The notes beneath the pieces were generated by a model, which was not told the DNA's origin, searched no databases, and saw nothing but the letters and a program-made list of their open reading frames with translations. Below, piece by piece: positions 26,101 to 41,100 of a stretch of DNA of 64,000 bases. The stretch comes from Ophthalmolycus amberensis (Eukaryota; Chordata; Actinopteri; Perciformes; Zoarcidae), in contig JAFEUB010000808.1 in NCBI GenBank assembly GCA_024529925.1, forward strand, positions 62,001 to 126,000. The letters are read 5' to 3'. Numbering within the stretch: position 1 is the stretch's first letter; every line of letters begins with the position of its first letter. A program made the translations under genes and the position numbers.

Positions 26101-29100
26101 AAGATTTTCTTCAGAAAAGTGGCTCAGGATAGTTGATTTCACAGTCTGATGTCATTTTCATGAATATCTGCAACTTTCAGCACTTTACTGGCATTTTCAA
26201 TTTTTTATGCTCTTAAAGTGCGTTTCAGGCAGAGAGGAGGCCAAAAGTGGATTTTGTGAAATCCACATAGTTTCAAAGATTTTCTTCAGAAAAGTGGCTC
26301 AGGATAGTTGATTTCACAGTCTGATGTCATTTTCATGAATATCTGCAACTTTCAGCACTTTACTGGCATTTTCAATTTTTTATGCTCTTAAAGTGCGTTT
26401 CAGGCAGAGAGGAGGCCAAAAGTGGATTTTGTGAAATCCACATAGTTTCAAAGATTTTCTTCAGAAAAGTGGCTCAGGATAGTTGATTTCACAGTCTGAT
26501 GTCATTTTCATGAATATCTGCAACTTTCAGCACTTTACTGGCATTTTCAATTTTTTATGCTCTTAAAGTGCGTTTCAGGCAGAGAGGAGGCCAAAAGTGG
26601 ATTTTGTGAAATCCACATAGTTTCAAAGATTTTCTTCAGAAAAGTGGCTCAGGATAGTTGATTTCACAGTCTGATGTCATTTTCATGAATATCTGCAACT
26701 TTCAGCACTTTACTGGCATTTTCAATTTTTTATGCTCTTAAAGTGCGTTTCAGGCAGAGAGGAGGCCAAAAGTGGATTTTGTGAAATCCACATAGTTTCA
26801 AAGATTTTCTTCAGAAAAGTGGCTCAGGATAGTTGATTTCACAGTCTGATGTCATTTTCATGAATATCTGCAACTTTCAGCACTTTACTGGCATTTTCAA
26901 TTTTTTATGCTCTTAAAGTGCGTTTCAGGCAGAGAGGAGGCCAAAAGTGGATTTTGTGAAATCCACATAGTTTCAAAGATTTTCTTCAGAAAAGTGGCTC
27001 AGGATAGTTGATTTCACAGTCTGATGTCATTTTCATGAATATCTGCAACTTTCAGCACTTTACTGGCATTTTCAATTTTTTATGCTCTTAAAGTGCGTTT
27101 CAGGCAGAGAGGAGGCCAAAAGTGGATTTTGTGAAATCCACATAGTTTCAAAGATTTTCTTCAGAAAAGTGGCTCAGGATAGTTGATTTCACAGTCTGAT
27201 GTCATTTTCATGAATATCTGCAACTTTCAGCACTTTACTGGCATTTTCAATTTTTTATGCTCTTAAAGTGCGTTTCAGGCAGAGAGGAGGCCAAAAGTGG
27301 ATTTTGTGAAATCCACATAGTTTCAAAGATTTTCTTCAGAAAAGTGGCTCAGGATAGTTGATTTCACAGTCTGATGTCATTTTCATGAATATCTGCAACT
27401 TTCAGCACTTTACTGGCATTTTCAATTTTTTATGCTCTTAAAGTGCGTTTCAGGCAGAGAGGAGGCCAAAAGTGGATTTTGTGAAATCCACATAGTTTCA
27501 AAGATTTTCTTCAGAAAAGTGGCTCAGGATAGTTGATTTCACAGTCTGATGTCATTTTCATGAATATCTGCAACTTTCAGCACTTTACTGGCATTTTCAA
27601 TTTTTATGCTCTTAAAGTGCGTTTCAGGCAGAGAGGAGGCCAAAAGTGGATTTTGTGAAATCCACATAGTTTCAAAGATTTTCTTCAGAAAAGTGGCTCA
27701 GGATAGTTGATTTCACAGTCTGATGTCATTTTCATGAATATCTGCAACTTTCAGCACTTTACTGGCATTTTCAATTTTTTATGCTCTTAAAGTGCGTTTC
27801 AGGCAGAGAGGAGGCCAAAAGTGGATTTTGTGAAATCCACATAGTTTCAAAGATTTTCTTCAGAAAAGTGGCTCAGGATAGTTGATTTCACAGTCTGATG
27901 TCATTTTCATGAATATCTGCAACTTTCAGCACTTTACTGGCATTTTCAATTTTTATGCTCTTAAAGTGCGTTTCAGGCAGAGAGGAGGCCAAAAGTGGAT
28001 TTTGTGAAATCCACATAGTTTCAAAGATTTTCTTCAGAAAAGTGGCTCAGGATAGTTGATTTCACAGTCTGATGTCATTTTCATGAATATCTGCAACTTT
28101 CAGCACTTTACTGGCATTTTCAATTTTTTATGCTCTTAAAGTGCGTTTCAGGCAGAGAGGAGGCCAAAAGTGGATTTTGTGAAATCCACATAGTTTCAAA
28201 GATTTTCTTCAGAAAAGTGGCTCAGGATAGTTGATTTCACAGTCTGATGTCATTTTCATGAATATCTGCAACTTTCAGCACTTTACTGGCATTTTCAATT
28301 TTTTATGCTCTTAAAGTGCGTTTCAGGCAGAGAGGAGGCCAAAAGTGGATTTTGTGAAATCCACATAGTTTCAAAGATTTTCTTCAGAAAAGTGGCTCAG
28401 GATAGTTGATTTCACAGTCTGATGTCATTTTCATGAATATCTGCAACTTTCAGCACTTTACTGGCATTTTCAATTTTTTATGCTCTTAAAGTGCGTTTCA
28501 GGCAGAGAGGAGGCCAAAAGTGGATTTTGTGAAATCCACATAGTTTCAAAGATTTTCTTCAGAAAAGTGGCTCAGGATAGTTGATTTCACAGTCTGATGT
28601 CATTTTCATGAATATCTGCAACTTTCAGCACTTTACTGGCATTTTCAATTTTTTATGCTCTTAAAGTGCGTTTCAGGCAGAGAGGAGGCCAAAAGTGGAT
28701 TTTGTGAAATCCACATAGTTTCAAAGATTTTCTTCAGAAAAGTGGCTCAGGATAGTTGATTTCACAGTCTGATGTCATTTTCATGAATATCTGCAACTTT
28801 CAGCACTTTACTGGCATTTTCAATTTTTTATGCTCTTAAAGTGCGTTTCAGGCAGAGAGGAGGCCAAAAGTGGATTTTGTGAAATCCACATAGTTTCAAA
28901 GATTTTCTTCAGAAAAGTGGCTCAGGATAGTTGATTTCACAGTCTGATGTCATTTTCATGAATATCTGCAACTTTCAGCACTTTACTGGCATTTTCAATT
29001 TTTATGCTCTTAAAGTGCGTTTCAGGCAGAGAGGAGGCCAAAAGTGGATTTTGTGAAATCCACATAGTTTCAAAGATTTTCTTCAGAAAAGTGGCTCAGG

Positions 29101-32100
29101 ATAGTTGATTTCACAGTCTGATGTCATTTTCATGAATATCTGCAACTTTCAGCACTTTACTGGCATTTTCAATTTTTTATGCTCTTAAAGTGCGTTTCAG
29201 GCAGAGAGGAGGCCAAAAGTGGATTTTGTGAAATCCACATAGTTTCAAAGATTTTCTTCAGAAAAGTGGCTCAGGATAGTTGATTTCACAGTCTGATGTC
29301 ATTTTCATGAATATCTGCAACTTTCAGCACTTTACTGGCATTTTCAATTTTTTATGCTCTTAAAGTGCGTTTCAGGCAGAGAGGAGGCCAAAAGTGGATT
29401 TTGTGAAATCCACATAGTTTCAAAGATTTTCTTCAGAAAAGTGGCTCAGGATAGTTGATTTCACAGTCTGATGTCATTTTCATGAATATCTGCAACTTTC
29501 AGCACTTTACTGGCATTTTCAATTTTTATGCTCTTAAAGTGCGTTTCAGGCAGAGAGGAGGCCAAAAGTGGATTTTGTGAAATCCACATAGTTTCAAAGA
29601 TTTTCTTCAGAAAAGTGGCTCAGGATAGTTGATTTCACAGTCTGATGTCATTTTCATGAATATCTGCAACTTTCAGCACTTTACTGGCATTTTCAATTTT
29701 TTATGCTCTTAAAGTGCGTTTCAGGCAGAGAGGAGGCCAAAAGTGGATTTTGTGAAATCCACATAGTTTCAAAGATTTTCTTCAGAAAAGTGGCTCAGGA
29801 TAGTTGATTTCACAGTCTGATGTCATTTTCATGAATATCTGCAACTTTCAGCACTTTACTGGCATTTTCAATTTTTATGCTCTTAAAGTGCGTTTCAGGC
29901 AGAGAGGAGGCCAAAAGTGGATTTTGTGAAATCCACATAGTTTCAAAGATTTTCTTCAGAAAAGTGGCTCAGGATAGTTGATTTCACAGTCTGATGTCAT
30001 TTTCATGAATATCTGCAACTTTCAGCACTTTACTGGCATTTTCAATTTTTATGCTCTTAAAGTGCGTTTCAGGCAGAGAGGAGGCCAAAAGTGGATTTTG
30101 TGAAATCCACATAGTTTCAAAGATTTTCTTCAGAAAAGTGGCTCAGGATAGTTGATTTCACAGTCTGATGTCATTTTCATGAATATCTGCAACTTTCAGC
30201 ACTTTACTGGCATTTTCAATTTTTTATGCTCTTAAAGTGCGTTTCAGGCAGAGAGGAGGCCAAAAGTGGATTTTGTGAAATCCACATAGTTTCAAAGATT
30301 TTCTTCAGAAAAGTGGCTCAGGATAGTTGATTTCACAGTCTGATGTCATTTTCATGAATATCTGCAACTTTCAGCACTTTACTGGCATTTTCAATTTTTA
30401 TGCTCTTAAAGTGCGTTTCAGGCAGAGAGGAGGCCAAAAGTGGATTTTGTGAAATCCACATAGTTTCAAAGATTTTCTTCAGAAAAGTGGCTCAGGATAG
30501 TTGATTTCACAGTCTGATGTCATTTTCATGAATATCTGCAACTTTCAGCACTTTACTGGCATTTTCAATTTTTTATGCTCTTAAAGTGCGTTTCAGGCAG
30601 AGAGGAGGCCAAAAGTGGATTTTGTGAAATCCACATAGTTTCAAAGATTTTCTTCAGAAAAGTGGCTCAGGATAGTTGATTTCACAGTCTGATGTCATTT
30701 TCATGAATATCTGCAACTTTCAGCACTTTACTGGCATTTTCAATTTTTTATGCTCTTAAAGTGCGTTTCAGGCAGAGAGGAGGCCAAAAGTGGATTTTGT
30801 GAAATCCACATAGTTTCAAAGATTTTCTTCAGAAAAGTGGCTCAGGATAGTTGATTTCACAGTCTGATGTCATTTTCATGAATATCTGCAACTTTCAGCA
30901 CTTTACTGGCATTTTCAATTTTTATGCTCTTAAAGTGCGTTTCAGGCAGAGAGGAGGCCAAAAGTGGATTTTGTGAAATCCACATAGTTTCAAAGATTTT
31001 CTTCAGAAAAGTGGCTCAGGATAGTTGATTTCACAGTCTGATGTCATTTTCATGAATATCTGCAACTTTCAGCACTTTACTGGCATTTTCAATTTTTTAT
31101 GCTCTTAAAGTGCGTTTCAGGCAGAGAGGAGGCCAAAAGTGGATTTTGTGAAATCCACATAGTTTCAAAGATTTTCTTCAGAAAAGTGGCTCAGGATAGT
31201 TGATTTCACAGTCTGATGTCATTTTCATGAATATCTGCAACTTTCAGCACTTTACTGGCATTTTCAATTTTTATGCTCTTAAAGTGCGTTTCAGGCAGAG
31301 AGGAGGCCAAAAGTGGATTTTGTGAAATCCACATAGTTTCAAAGATTTTCTTCAGAAAAGTGGCTCAGGATAGTTGATTTCACAGTCTGATGTCATTTTC
31401 ATGAATATCTGCAACTTTCAGCACTTTACTGGCATTTTCAATTTTTATGCTCTTAAAGTGCGTTTCAGGCAGAGAGGAGGCCAAAAGTGGATTTTGTGAA
31501 ATCCACATAGTTTCAAAGATTTTCTTCAGAAAAGTGGCTCAGGATAGTTGATTTCACAGTCTGATGTCATTTTCATGAATATCTGCAACTTTCAGCACTT
31601 TACTGGCATTTTCAATTTTTATGCTCTTAAAGTGCGTTTCAGGCAGAGAGGAGGCCAAAAGTGGATTTTGTGAAATCCACATAGTTTCAAAGATTTTCTT
31701 CAGAAAAGTGGCTCAGGATAGTTGATTTCACAGTCTGATGTCATTTTCATGAATATCTGCAACTTTCAGCACTTTACTGGCATTTTCAATTTTTTATGCT
31801 CTTAAAGTGCGTTTCAGGCAGAGAGGAGGCCAAAAGTGGATTTTGTGAAATCCACATAGTTTCAAAGATTTTCTTCAGAAAAGTGGCTCAGGATAGTTGA
31901 TTTCACAGTCTGATGTCATTTTCATGAATATCTGCAACTTTCAGCACTTTACTGGCATTTTCAATTTTTATGCTCTTAAAGTGCGTTTCAGGCAGAGAGG
32001 AGGCCAAAAGTGGATTTTGTGAAATCCACATAGTTTCAAAGATTTTCTTCAGAAAAGTGGCTCAGGATAGTTGATTTCACAGTCTGATGTCATTTTCATG

Positions 32101-35100
32101 AATATCTGCAACTTTCAGCACTTTACTGGCATTTTCAATTTTTATGCTCTTAAAGTGCGTTTCAGGCAGAGAGGAGGCCAAAAGTGGATTTTGTGAAATC
32201 CACATAGTTTCAAAGATTTTCTTCAGAAAAGTGGCTCAGGATAGTTGATTTCACAGTCTGATGTCATTTTCATGAATATCTGCAACTTTCAGCACTTTAC
32301 TGGCATTTTCAATTTTTTATGCTCTTAAAGTGCGTTTCAGGCAGAGAGGAGGCCAAAAGTGGATTTTGTGAAATCCACATAGTTTCAAAGATTTTCTTCA
32401 GAAAAGTGGCTCAGGATAGTTGATTTCACAGTCTGATGTCATTTTCATGAATATCTGCAACTTTCAGCACTTTACTGGCATTTTCAATTTTTTATGCTCT
32501 TAAAGTGCGTTTCAGGCAGAGAGGAGGCCAAAAGTGGATTTTGTGAAATCCACATAGTTTCAAAGATTTTCTTCAGAAAAGTGGCTCAGGATAGTTGATT
32601 TCACAGTCTGATGTCATTTTCATGAATATCTGCAACTTTCAGCACTTTACTGGCATTTTCAATTTTTTATGCTCTTAAAGTGCGTTTCAGGCAGAGAGGA
32701 GGCCAAAAGTGGATTTTGTGAAATCCACATAGTTTCAAAGATTTTCTTCAGAAAAGTGGCTCAGGATAGTTGATTTCACAGTCTGATGTCATTTTCATGA
32801 ATATCTGCAACTTTCAGCACTTTACTGGCATTTTCAATTTTTATGCTCTTAAAGTGCGTTTCAGGCAGAGAGGAGGCCAAAAGTGGATTTTGTGAAATCC
32901 ACATAGTTTCAAAGATTTTCTTCAGAAAAGTGGCTCAGGATAGTTGATTTCACAGTCTGATGTCATTTTCATGAATATCTGCAACTTTCAGCACTTTACT
33001 GGCATTTTCAATTTTTATGCTCTTAAAGTGCGTTTCAGGCAGAGAGGAGGCCAAAAGTGGATTTTGTGAAATCCACATAGTTTCAAAGATTTTCTTCAGA
33101 AAAGTGGCTCAGGATAGTTGATTTCACAGTCTGATGTCATTTTCATGAATATCTGCAACTTTCAGCACTTTACTGGCATTTTCAATTTTTTATGCTCTTA
33201 AAGTGCGTTTCAGGCAGAGAGGAGGCCAAAAGTGGATTTTGTGAAATCCACATAGTTTCAAAGATTTTCTTCAGAAAAGTGGCTCAGGATAGTTGATTTC
33301 ACAGTCTGATGTCATTTTCATGAATATCTGCAACTTTCAGCACTTTACTGGCATTTTCAATTTTTTATGCTCTTAAAGTGCGTTTCAGGCAGAGAGGAGG
33401 CCAAAAGTGGATTTTGTGAAATCCACATAGTTTCAAAGATTTTCTTCAGAAAAGTGGCTCAGGATAGTTGATTTCACAGTCTGATGTCATTTTCATGAAT
33501 ATCTGCAACTTTCAGCACTTTACTGGCATTTTCAATTTTTATGCTCTTAAAGTGCGTTTCAGGCAGAGAGGAGGCCAAAAGTGGATTTTGTGAAATCCAC
33601 ATAGTTTCAAAGATTTTCTTCAGAAAAGTGGCTCAGGATAGTTGATTTCACAGTCTGATGTCATTTTCATGAATATCTGCAACTTTCAGCACTTTACTGG
33701 CATTTTCAATTTTTTATGCTCTTAAAGTGCGTTTCAGGCAGAGAGGAGGCCAAAAGTGGATTTTGTGAAATCCACATAGTTTCAAAGATTTTCTTCAGAA
33801 AAGTGGCTCAGGATAGTTGATTTCACAGTCTGATGTCATTTTCATGAATATCTGCAACTTTCAGCACTTTACTGGCATTTTCAATTTTTTATGCTCTTAA
33901 AGTGCGTTTCAGGCAGAGAGGAGGCCAAAAGTGGATTTTGTGAAATCCACATAGTTTCAAAGATTTTCTTCAGAAAAGTGGCTCAGGATAGTTGATTTCA
34001 CAGTCTGATGTCATTTTCATGAATATCTGCAACTTTCAGCACTTTACTGGCATTTTCAAATTTTTATGCTCTTAAAGTGCGTTTCAGGCAGAGAGGAGGC
34101 CAAAAGTGGATTTTGTGAAATCCACATAGTTTCAAAGATTTTCTTCAGAAAAGTGGCTCAGGATAGTTGATTTCACAGTCTGATGTCATTTTCATGAATA
34201 TCTGCAACTTTCAGCACTTTACTGGCATTTTCAATTTTTTATGCTCTTAAAGTGCGTTTCAGGCAGAGAGGAGGCCAAAAGTGGATTTTGTGAAATCCAC
34301 ATAGTTTCAAAGATTTTCTTCAGAAAAGTGGCTCAGGATAGTTGATTTCACAGTCTGATGTCATTTTCATGAATATCTGCAACTTTCAGCACTTTACTGG
34401 CATTTTCAATTTTTTATGCTCTTAAAGTGCGTTTCAGGCAGAGAGGAGGCCAAAAGTGGATTTTGTGAAATCCACATAGTTTCAAAGATTTTCTTCAGAA
34501 AAGTGGCTCAGGATAGTTGATTTCACAGTCTGATGTCATTTTCATGAATATCTGCAACTTTCAGCACTTTACTGGCATTTTCAATTTTTTATGCTCTTAA
34601 AGTGCGTTTCAGGCAGAGAGGAGGCCAAAAGTGGATTTTGTGAAATCCACATAGTTTCAAAGATTTTCTTCAGAAAAGTGGCTCAGGATAGTTGATTTCA
34701 CAGTCTGATGTCATTTTCATGAATATCTGCAACTTTCAGCACTTTACTGGCATTTTCAATTTTTTATGCTCTTAAAGTGCGTTTCAGGCAGAGAGGAGGC
34801 CAAAAGTGGATTTTGTGAAATCCACATAGTTTCAAAGATTTTCTTCAGAAAAGTGGCTCAGGATAGTTGATTTCACAGTCTGATGTCATTTTCATGAATA
34901 TCTGCAACTTTCAGCACTTTACTGGCATTTTCAATTTTTTATGCTCTTAAAGTGCGTTTCAGGCAGAGAGGAGGCCAAAAGTGGATTTTGTGAAATCCAC
35001 ATAGTTTCAAAGATTTTCTTCAGAAAAGTGGCTCAGGATAGTTGATTTCACAGTCTGATGTCATTTTCATGAATATCTGCAACTTTCAGCACTTTACTGG

Positions 35101-38100
35101 CATTTTCAATTTTTTATGCTCTTAAAGTGCGTTTCAGGCAGAGAGGAGGCCAAAAGTGGATTTTGTGAAATCCACATAGTTTCAAAGATTTTCTTCAGAA
35201 AAGTGGCTCAGGATAGTTGATTTCACAGTCTGATGTCATTTTCATGAATATCTGCAACTTTCAGCACTTTACTGGCATTTTCAATTTTTATGCTCTTAAA
35301 GTGCGTTTCAGGCAGAGAGGAGGCCAAAAGTGGATTTTGTGAAATCCACATAGTTTCAAAGATTTTCTTCAGAAAAGTGGCTCAGGATAGTTGATTTCAC
35401 AGTCTGATGTCATTTTCATGAATATCTGCAACTTTCAGCACTTTACTGGCATTTTCAATTTTTATGCTCTTAAAGTGCGTTTCAGGCAGAGAGGAGGCCA
35501 AAAGTGGATTTTGTGAAATCCACATAGTTTCAAAGATTTTCTTCAGAAAAGTGGCTCAGGATAGTTGATTTCACAGTCTGATGTCATTTTCATGAATATC
35601 TGCAACTTTCAGCACTTTACTGGCATTTTCAATTTTTTATGCTCTTAAAGTGCGTTTCAGGCAGAGAGGAGGCCAAAAGTGGATTTTGTGAAATCCACAT
35701 AGTTTCAAAGATTTTCTTCAGAAAAGTGGCTCAGGATAGTTGATTTCACAGTCTGATGTCATTTTCATGAATATCTGCAACTTTCAGCACTTTACTGGCA
35801 TTTTCAATTTTTTATGCTCTTAAAGTGCGTTTCAGGCAGAGAGGAGGCCAAAAGTGGATTTTGTGAAATCCACATAGTTTCAAAGATTTTCTTCAGAAAA
35901 GTGGCTCAGGATAGTTGATTTCACAGTCTGATGTCATTTTCATGAATATCTGCAACTTTCAGCACTTTACTGGCATTTTCAATTTTTTATGCTCTTAAAG
36001 TGCGTTTCAGGCAGAGAGGAGGCCAAAAGTGGATTTTGTGAAATCCACATAGTTTCAAAGATTTTCTTCAGAAAAGTGGCTCAGGATAGTTGATTTCACA
36101 GTCTGATGTCATTTTCATGAATATCTGCAACTTTCAGCACTTTACTGGCATTTTCAATTTTTATGCTCTTAAAGTGCGTTTCAGGCAGAGAGGAGGCCAA
36201 AAGTGGATTTTGTGAAATCCACATAGTTTCAAAGATTTTCTTCAGAAAAGTGGCTCAGGATAGTTGATTTCACAGTCTGATGTCATTTTCATGAATATCT
36301 GCAACTTTCAGCACTTTACTGGCATTTTCAATTTTTTATGCTCTTAAAGTGCGTTTCAGGCAGAGAGGAGGCCAAAAGTGGATTTTGTGAAATCCACATA
36401 GTTTCAAAGATTTTCTTCAGAAAAGTGGCTCAGGATAGTTGATTTCACAGTCTGATGTCATTTTCATGAATATCTGCAACTTTCAGCACTTTACTGGCAT
36501 TTTCAATTTTTTATGCTCTTAAAGTGCGTTTCAGGCAGAGAGGAGGCCAAAAGTGGATTTTGTGAAATCCACATAGTTTCAAAGATTTTCTTCAGAAAAG
36601 TGGCTCAGGATAGTTGATTTCACAGTCTGATGTCATTTTCATGAATATCTGCAACTTTCAGCACTTTACTGGCATTTTCAATTTTTTATGCTCTTAAAGT
36701 GCGTTTCAGGCAGAGAGGAGGCCAAAAGTGGATTTTGTGAAATCCACATAGTTTCAAAGATTTTCTTCAGAAAAGTGGCTCAGGATAGTTGATTTCACAG
36801 TCTGATGTCATTTTCATGAATATCTGCAACTTTCAGCACTTTACTGGCATTTTCAATTTTTTATGCTCTTAAAGTGCGTTTCAGGCAGAGAGGAGGCCAA
36901 AAGTGGATTTTGTGAAATCCACATAGTTTCAAAGATTTTCTTCAGAAAAGTGGCTCAGGATAGTTGATTTCACAGTCTGATGTCATTTTCATGAATATCT
37001 GCAACTTTCAGCACTTTACTGGCATTTTCAATTTTTTATGCTCTTAAAGTGCGTTTCAGGCAGAGAGGAGGCCAAAAGTGGATTTTGTGAAATCCACATA
37101 GTTTCAAAGATTTTCTTCAGAAAAGTGGCTCAGGATAGTTGATTTCACAGTCTGATGTCATTTTCATGAATATCTGCAACTTTCAGCACTTTACTGGCAT
37201 TTTCAATTTTTATGCTCTTAAAGTGCGTTTCAGGCAGAGAGGAGGCCAAAAGTGGATTTTGTGAAATCCACATAGTTTCAAAGATTTTCTTCAGAAAAGT
37301 GGCTCAGGATAGTTGATTTCACAGTCTGATGTCATTTTCATGAATATCTGCAACTTTCAGCACTTTACTGGCATTTTCAATTTTTTATGCTCTTAAAGTG
37401 CGTTTCAGGCAGAGAGGAGGCCAAAAGTGGATTTTGTGAAATCCACATAGTTTCAAAGATTTTCTTCAGAAAAGTGGCTCAGGATAGTTGATTTCACAGT
37501 CTGATGTCATTTTCATGAATATCTGCAACTTTCAGCACTTTACTGGCATTTTCAATTTTTTATGCTCTTAAAGTGCGTTTCAGGCAGAGAGGAGGCCAAA
37601 AGTGGATTTTGTGAAATCCACATAGTTTCAAAGATTTTCTTCAGAAAAGTGGCTCAGGATAGTTGATTTCACAGTCTGATGTCATTTTCATGAATATCTG
37701 CAACTTTCAGCACTTTACTGGCATTTTCAATTTTTTATGCTCTTAAAGTGCGTTTCAGGCAGAGAGGAGGCCAAAAGTGGATTTTGTGAAATCCACATAG
37801 TTTCAAAGATTTTCTTCAGAAAAGTGGCTCAGGATAGTTGATTTCACAGTCTGATGTCATTTTCATGAATATCTGCAACTTTCAGCACTTTACTGGCATT
37901 TTCAATTTTTTATGCTCTTAAAGTGCGTTTCAGGCAGAGAGGAGGCCAAAAGTGGATTTTGTGAAATCCACATAGTTTCAAAGATTTTCTTCAGAAAAGT
38001 GGCTCAGGATAGTTGATTTCACAGTCTGATGTCATTTTCATGAATATCTGCAACTTTCAGCACTTTACTGGCATTTTCAATTTTTTATGCTCTTAAAGTG

Positions 38101-41100
38101 CGTTTCAGGCAGAGAGGAGGCCAAAAGTGGATTTTGTGAAATCCACATAGTTTCAAAGATTTTCTTCAGAAAAGTGGCTCAGGATAGTTGATTTCACAGT
38201 CTGATGTCATTTTCATGAATATCTGCAACTTTCAGCACTTTACTGGCATTTTCAATTTTTATGCTCTTAAAGTGCGTTTCAGGCAGAGAGGAGGCCAAAA
38301 GTGGATTTTGTGAAATCCACATAGTTTCAAAGATTTTCTTCAGAAAAGTGGCTCAGGATAGTTGATTTCACAGTCTGATGTCATTTTCATGAATATCTGC
38401 AACTTTCAGCACTTTACTGGCATTTTCAATTTTTATGCTCTTAAAGTGCGTTTCAGGCAGAGAGGAGGCCAAAAGTGGATTTTGTGAAATCCACATAGTT
38501 TCAAAGATTTTCTTCAGAAAAGTGGCTCAGGATAGTTGATTTCACAGTCTGATGTCATTTTCATGAATATCTGCAACTTTCAGCACTTTACTGGCATTTT
38601 CAATTTTTTATGCTCTTAAAGTGCGTTTCAGGCAGAGAGGAGGCCAAAAGTGGATTTTGTGAAATCCACATAGTTTCAAAGATTTTCTTCAGAAAAGTGG
38701 CTCAGGATAGTTGATTTCACAGTCTGATGTCATTTTCATGAATATCTGCAACTTTCAGCACTTTACTGGCATTTTCAATTTTTTATGCTCTTAAAGTGCG
38801 TTTCAGGCAGAGAGGAGGCCAAAAGTGGATTTTGTGAAATCCACATAGTTTCAAAGATTTTCTTCAGAAAAGTGGCTCAGGATAGTTGATTTCACAGTCT
38901 GATGTCATTTTCATGAATATCTGCAACTTTCAGCACTTTACTGGCATTTTCAATTTTTTATGCTCTTAAAGTGCGTTTCAGGCAGAGAGGAGGCCAAAAG
39001 TGGATTTTGTGAAATCCACATAGTTTCAAAGATTTTCTTCAGAAAAGTGGCTCAGGATAGTTGATTTCACAGTCTGATGTCATTTTCATGAATATCTGCA
39101 ACTTTCAGCACTTTACTGGCATTTTCAATTTTTATGCTCTTAAAGTGCGTTTCAGGCAGAGAGGAGGCCAAAAGTGGATTTTGTGAAATCCACATAGTTT
39201 CAAAGATTTTCTTCAGAAAAGTGGCTCAGGATAGTTGATTTCACAGTCTGATGTCATTTTCATGAATATCTGCAACTTTCAGCACTTTACTGGCATTTTC
39301 AATTTTTATGCTCTTAAAGTGCGTTTCAGGCAGAGAGGAGGCCAAAAGTGGATTTTGTGAAATCCACATAGTTTCAAAGATTTTCTTCAGAAAAGTGGCT
39401 CAGGATAGTTGATTTCACAGTCTGATGTCATTTTCATGAATATCTGCAACTTTCAGCACTTTACTGGCATTTTCAATTTTTTATGCTCTTAAAGTGCGTT
39501 TCAGGCAGAGAGGAGGCCAAAAGTGGATTTTGTGAAATCCACATAGTTTCAAAGATTTTCTTCAGAAAAGTGGCTCAGGATAGTTGATTTCACAGTCTGA
39601 TGTCATTTTCATGAATATCTGCAACTTTCAGCACTTTACTGGCATTTTCAATTTTTATGCTCTTAAAGTGCGTTTCAGGCAGAGAGGAGGCCAAAAGTGG
39701 ATTTTGTGAAATCCACATAGTTTCAAAGATTTTCTTCAGAAAAGTGGCTCAGGATAGTTGATTTCACAGTCTGATGTCATTTTCATGAATATCTGCAACT
39801 TTCAGCACTTTACTGGCATTTTCAATTTTTATGCTCTTAAAGTGCGTTTCAGGCAGAGAGGAGGCCAAAAGTGGATTTTGTGAAATCCACATAGTTTCAA
39901 AGATTTTCTTCAGAAAAGTGGCTCAGGATAGTTGATTTCACAGTCTGATGTCATTTTCATGAATATCTGCAACTTTCAGCACTTTACTGGCATTTTCAAT
40001 TTTTTATGCTCTTAAAGTGCGTTTCAGGCAGAGAGGAGGCCAAAAGTGGATTTTGTGAAATCCACATAGTTTCAAAGATTTTCTTCAGAAAAGTGGCTCA
40101 GGATAGTTGATTTCACAGTCTGATGTCATTTTCATGAATATCTGCAACTTTCAGCACTTTACTGGCATTTTCAATTTTTTATGCTCTTAAAGTGCGTTTC
40201 AGGCAGAGAGGAGGCCAAAAGTGGATTTTGTGAAATCCACATAGTTTCAAAGATTTTCTTCAGAAAAGTGGCTCAGGATAGTTGATTTCACAGTCTGATG
40301 TCATTTTCATGAATATCTGCAACTTTCAGCACTTTACTGGCATTTTCAATTTTTATGCTCTTAAAGTGCGTTTCAGGCAGAGAGGAGGCCAAAAGTGGAT
40401 TTTGTGAAATCCACATAGTTTCAAAGATTTTCTTCAGAAAAGTGGCTCAGGATAGTTGATTTCACAGTCTGATGTCATTTTCATGAATATCTGCAACTTT
40501 CAGCACTTTACTGGCATTTTCAATTTTTTATGCTCTTAAAGTGCGTTTCAGGCAGAGAGGAGGCCAAAAGTGGATTTTGTGAAATCCACATAGTTTCAAA
40601 GATTTTCTTCAGAAAAGTGGCTCAGGATAGTTGATTTCACAGTCTGATGTCATTTTCATGAATATCTGCAACTTTCAGCACTTTACTGGCATTTTCAAAA
40701 TTTTTATGCTCTTAAAGTGCGTTTCAGGCAGAGAGGAGGCCAAAAGTGGATTTTGTGAAATCCACATAGTTTCAAAGATTTTCTTCAGAAAAGTGGCTCA
40801 GGATAGTTGATTTCACAGTCTGATGTCATTTTCATGAATATCTGCAACTTTCAGCACTTTACTGGCATTTTCAATTTTTATGCTCTTAAAGTGCGTTTCA
40901 GGCAGAGAGGAGGCCAAAAGTGGATTTTGTGAAATCCACATAGTTTCAAAGATTTTCTTCAGAAAAGTGGCTCAGGATAGTTGATTTCACAGTCTGATGT
41001 CATTTTCATGAATATCTGCAACTTTCAGCACTTTACTGGCATTTTCAATTTTTTATGCTCTTAAAGTGCGTTTCAGGCAGAGAGGAGGCCAAAAGTGGAT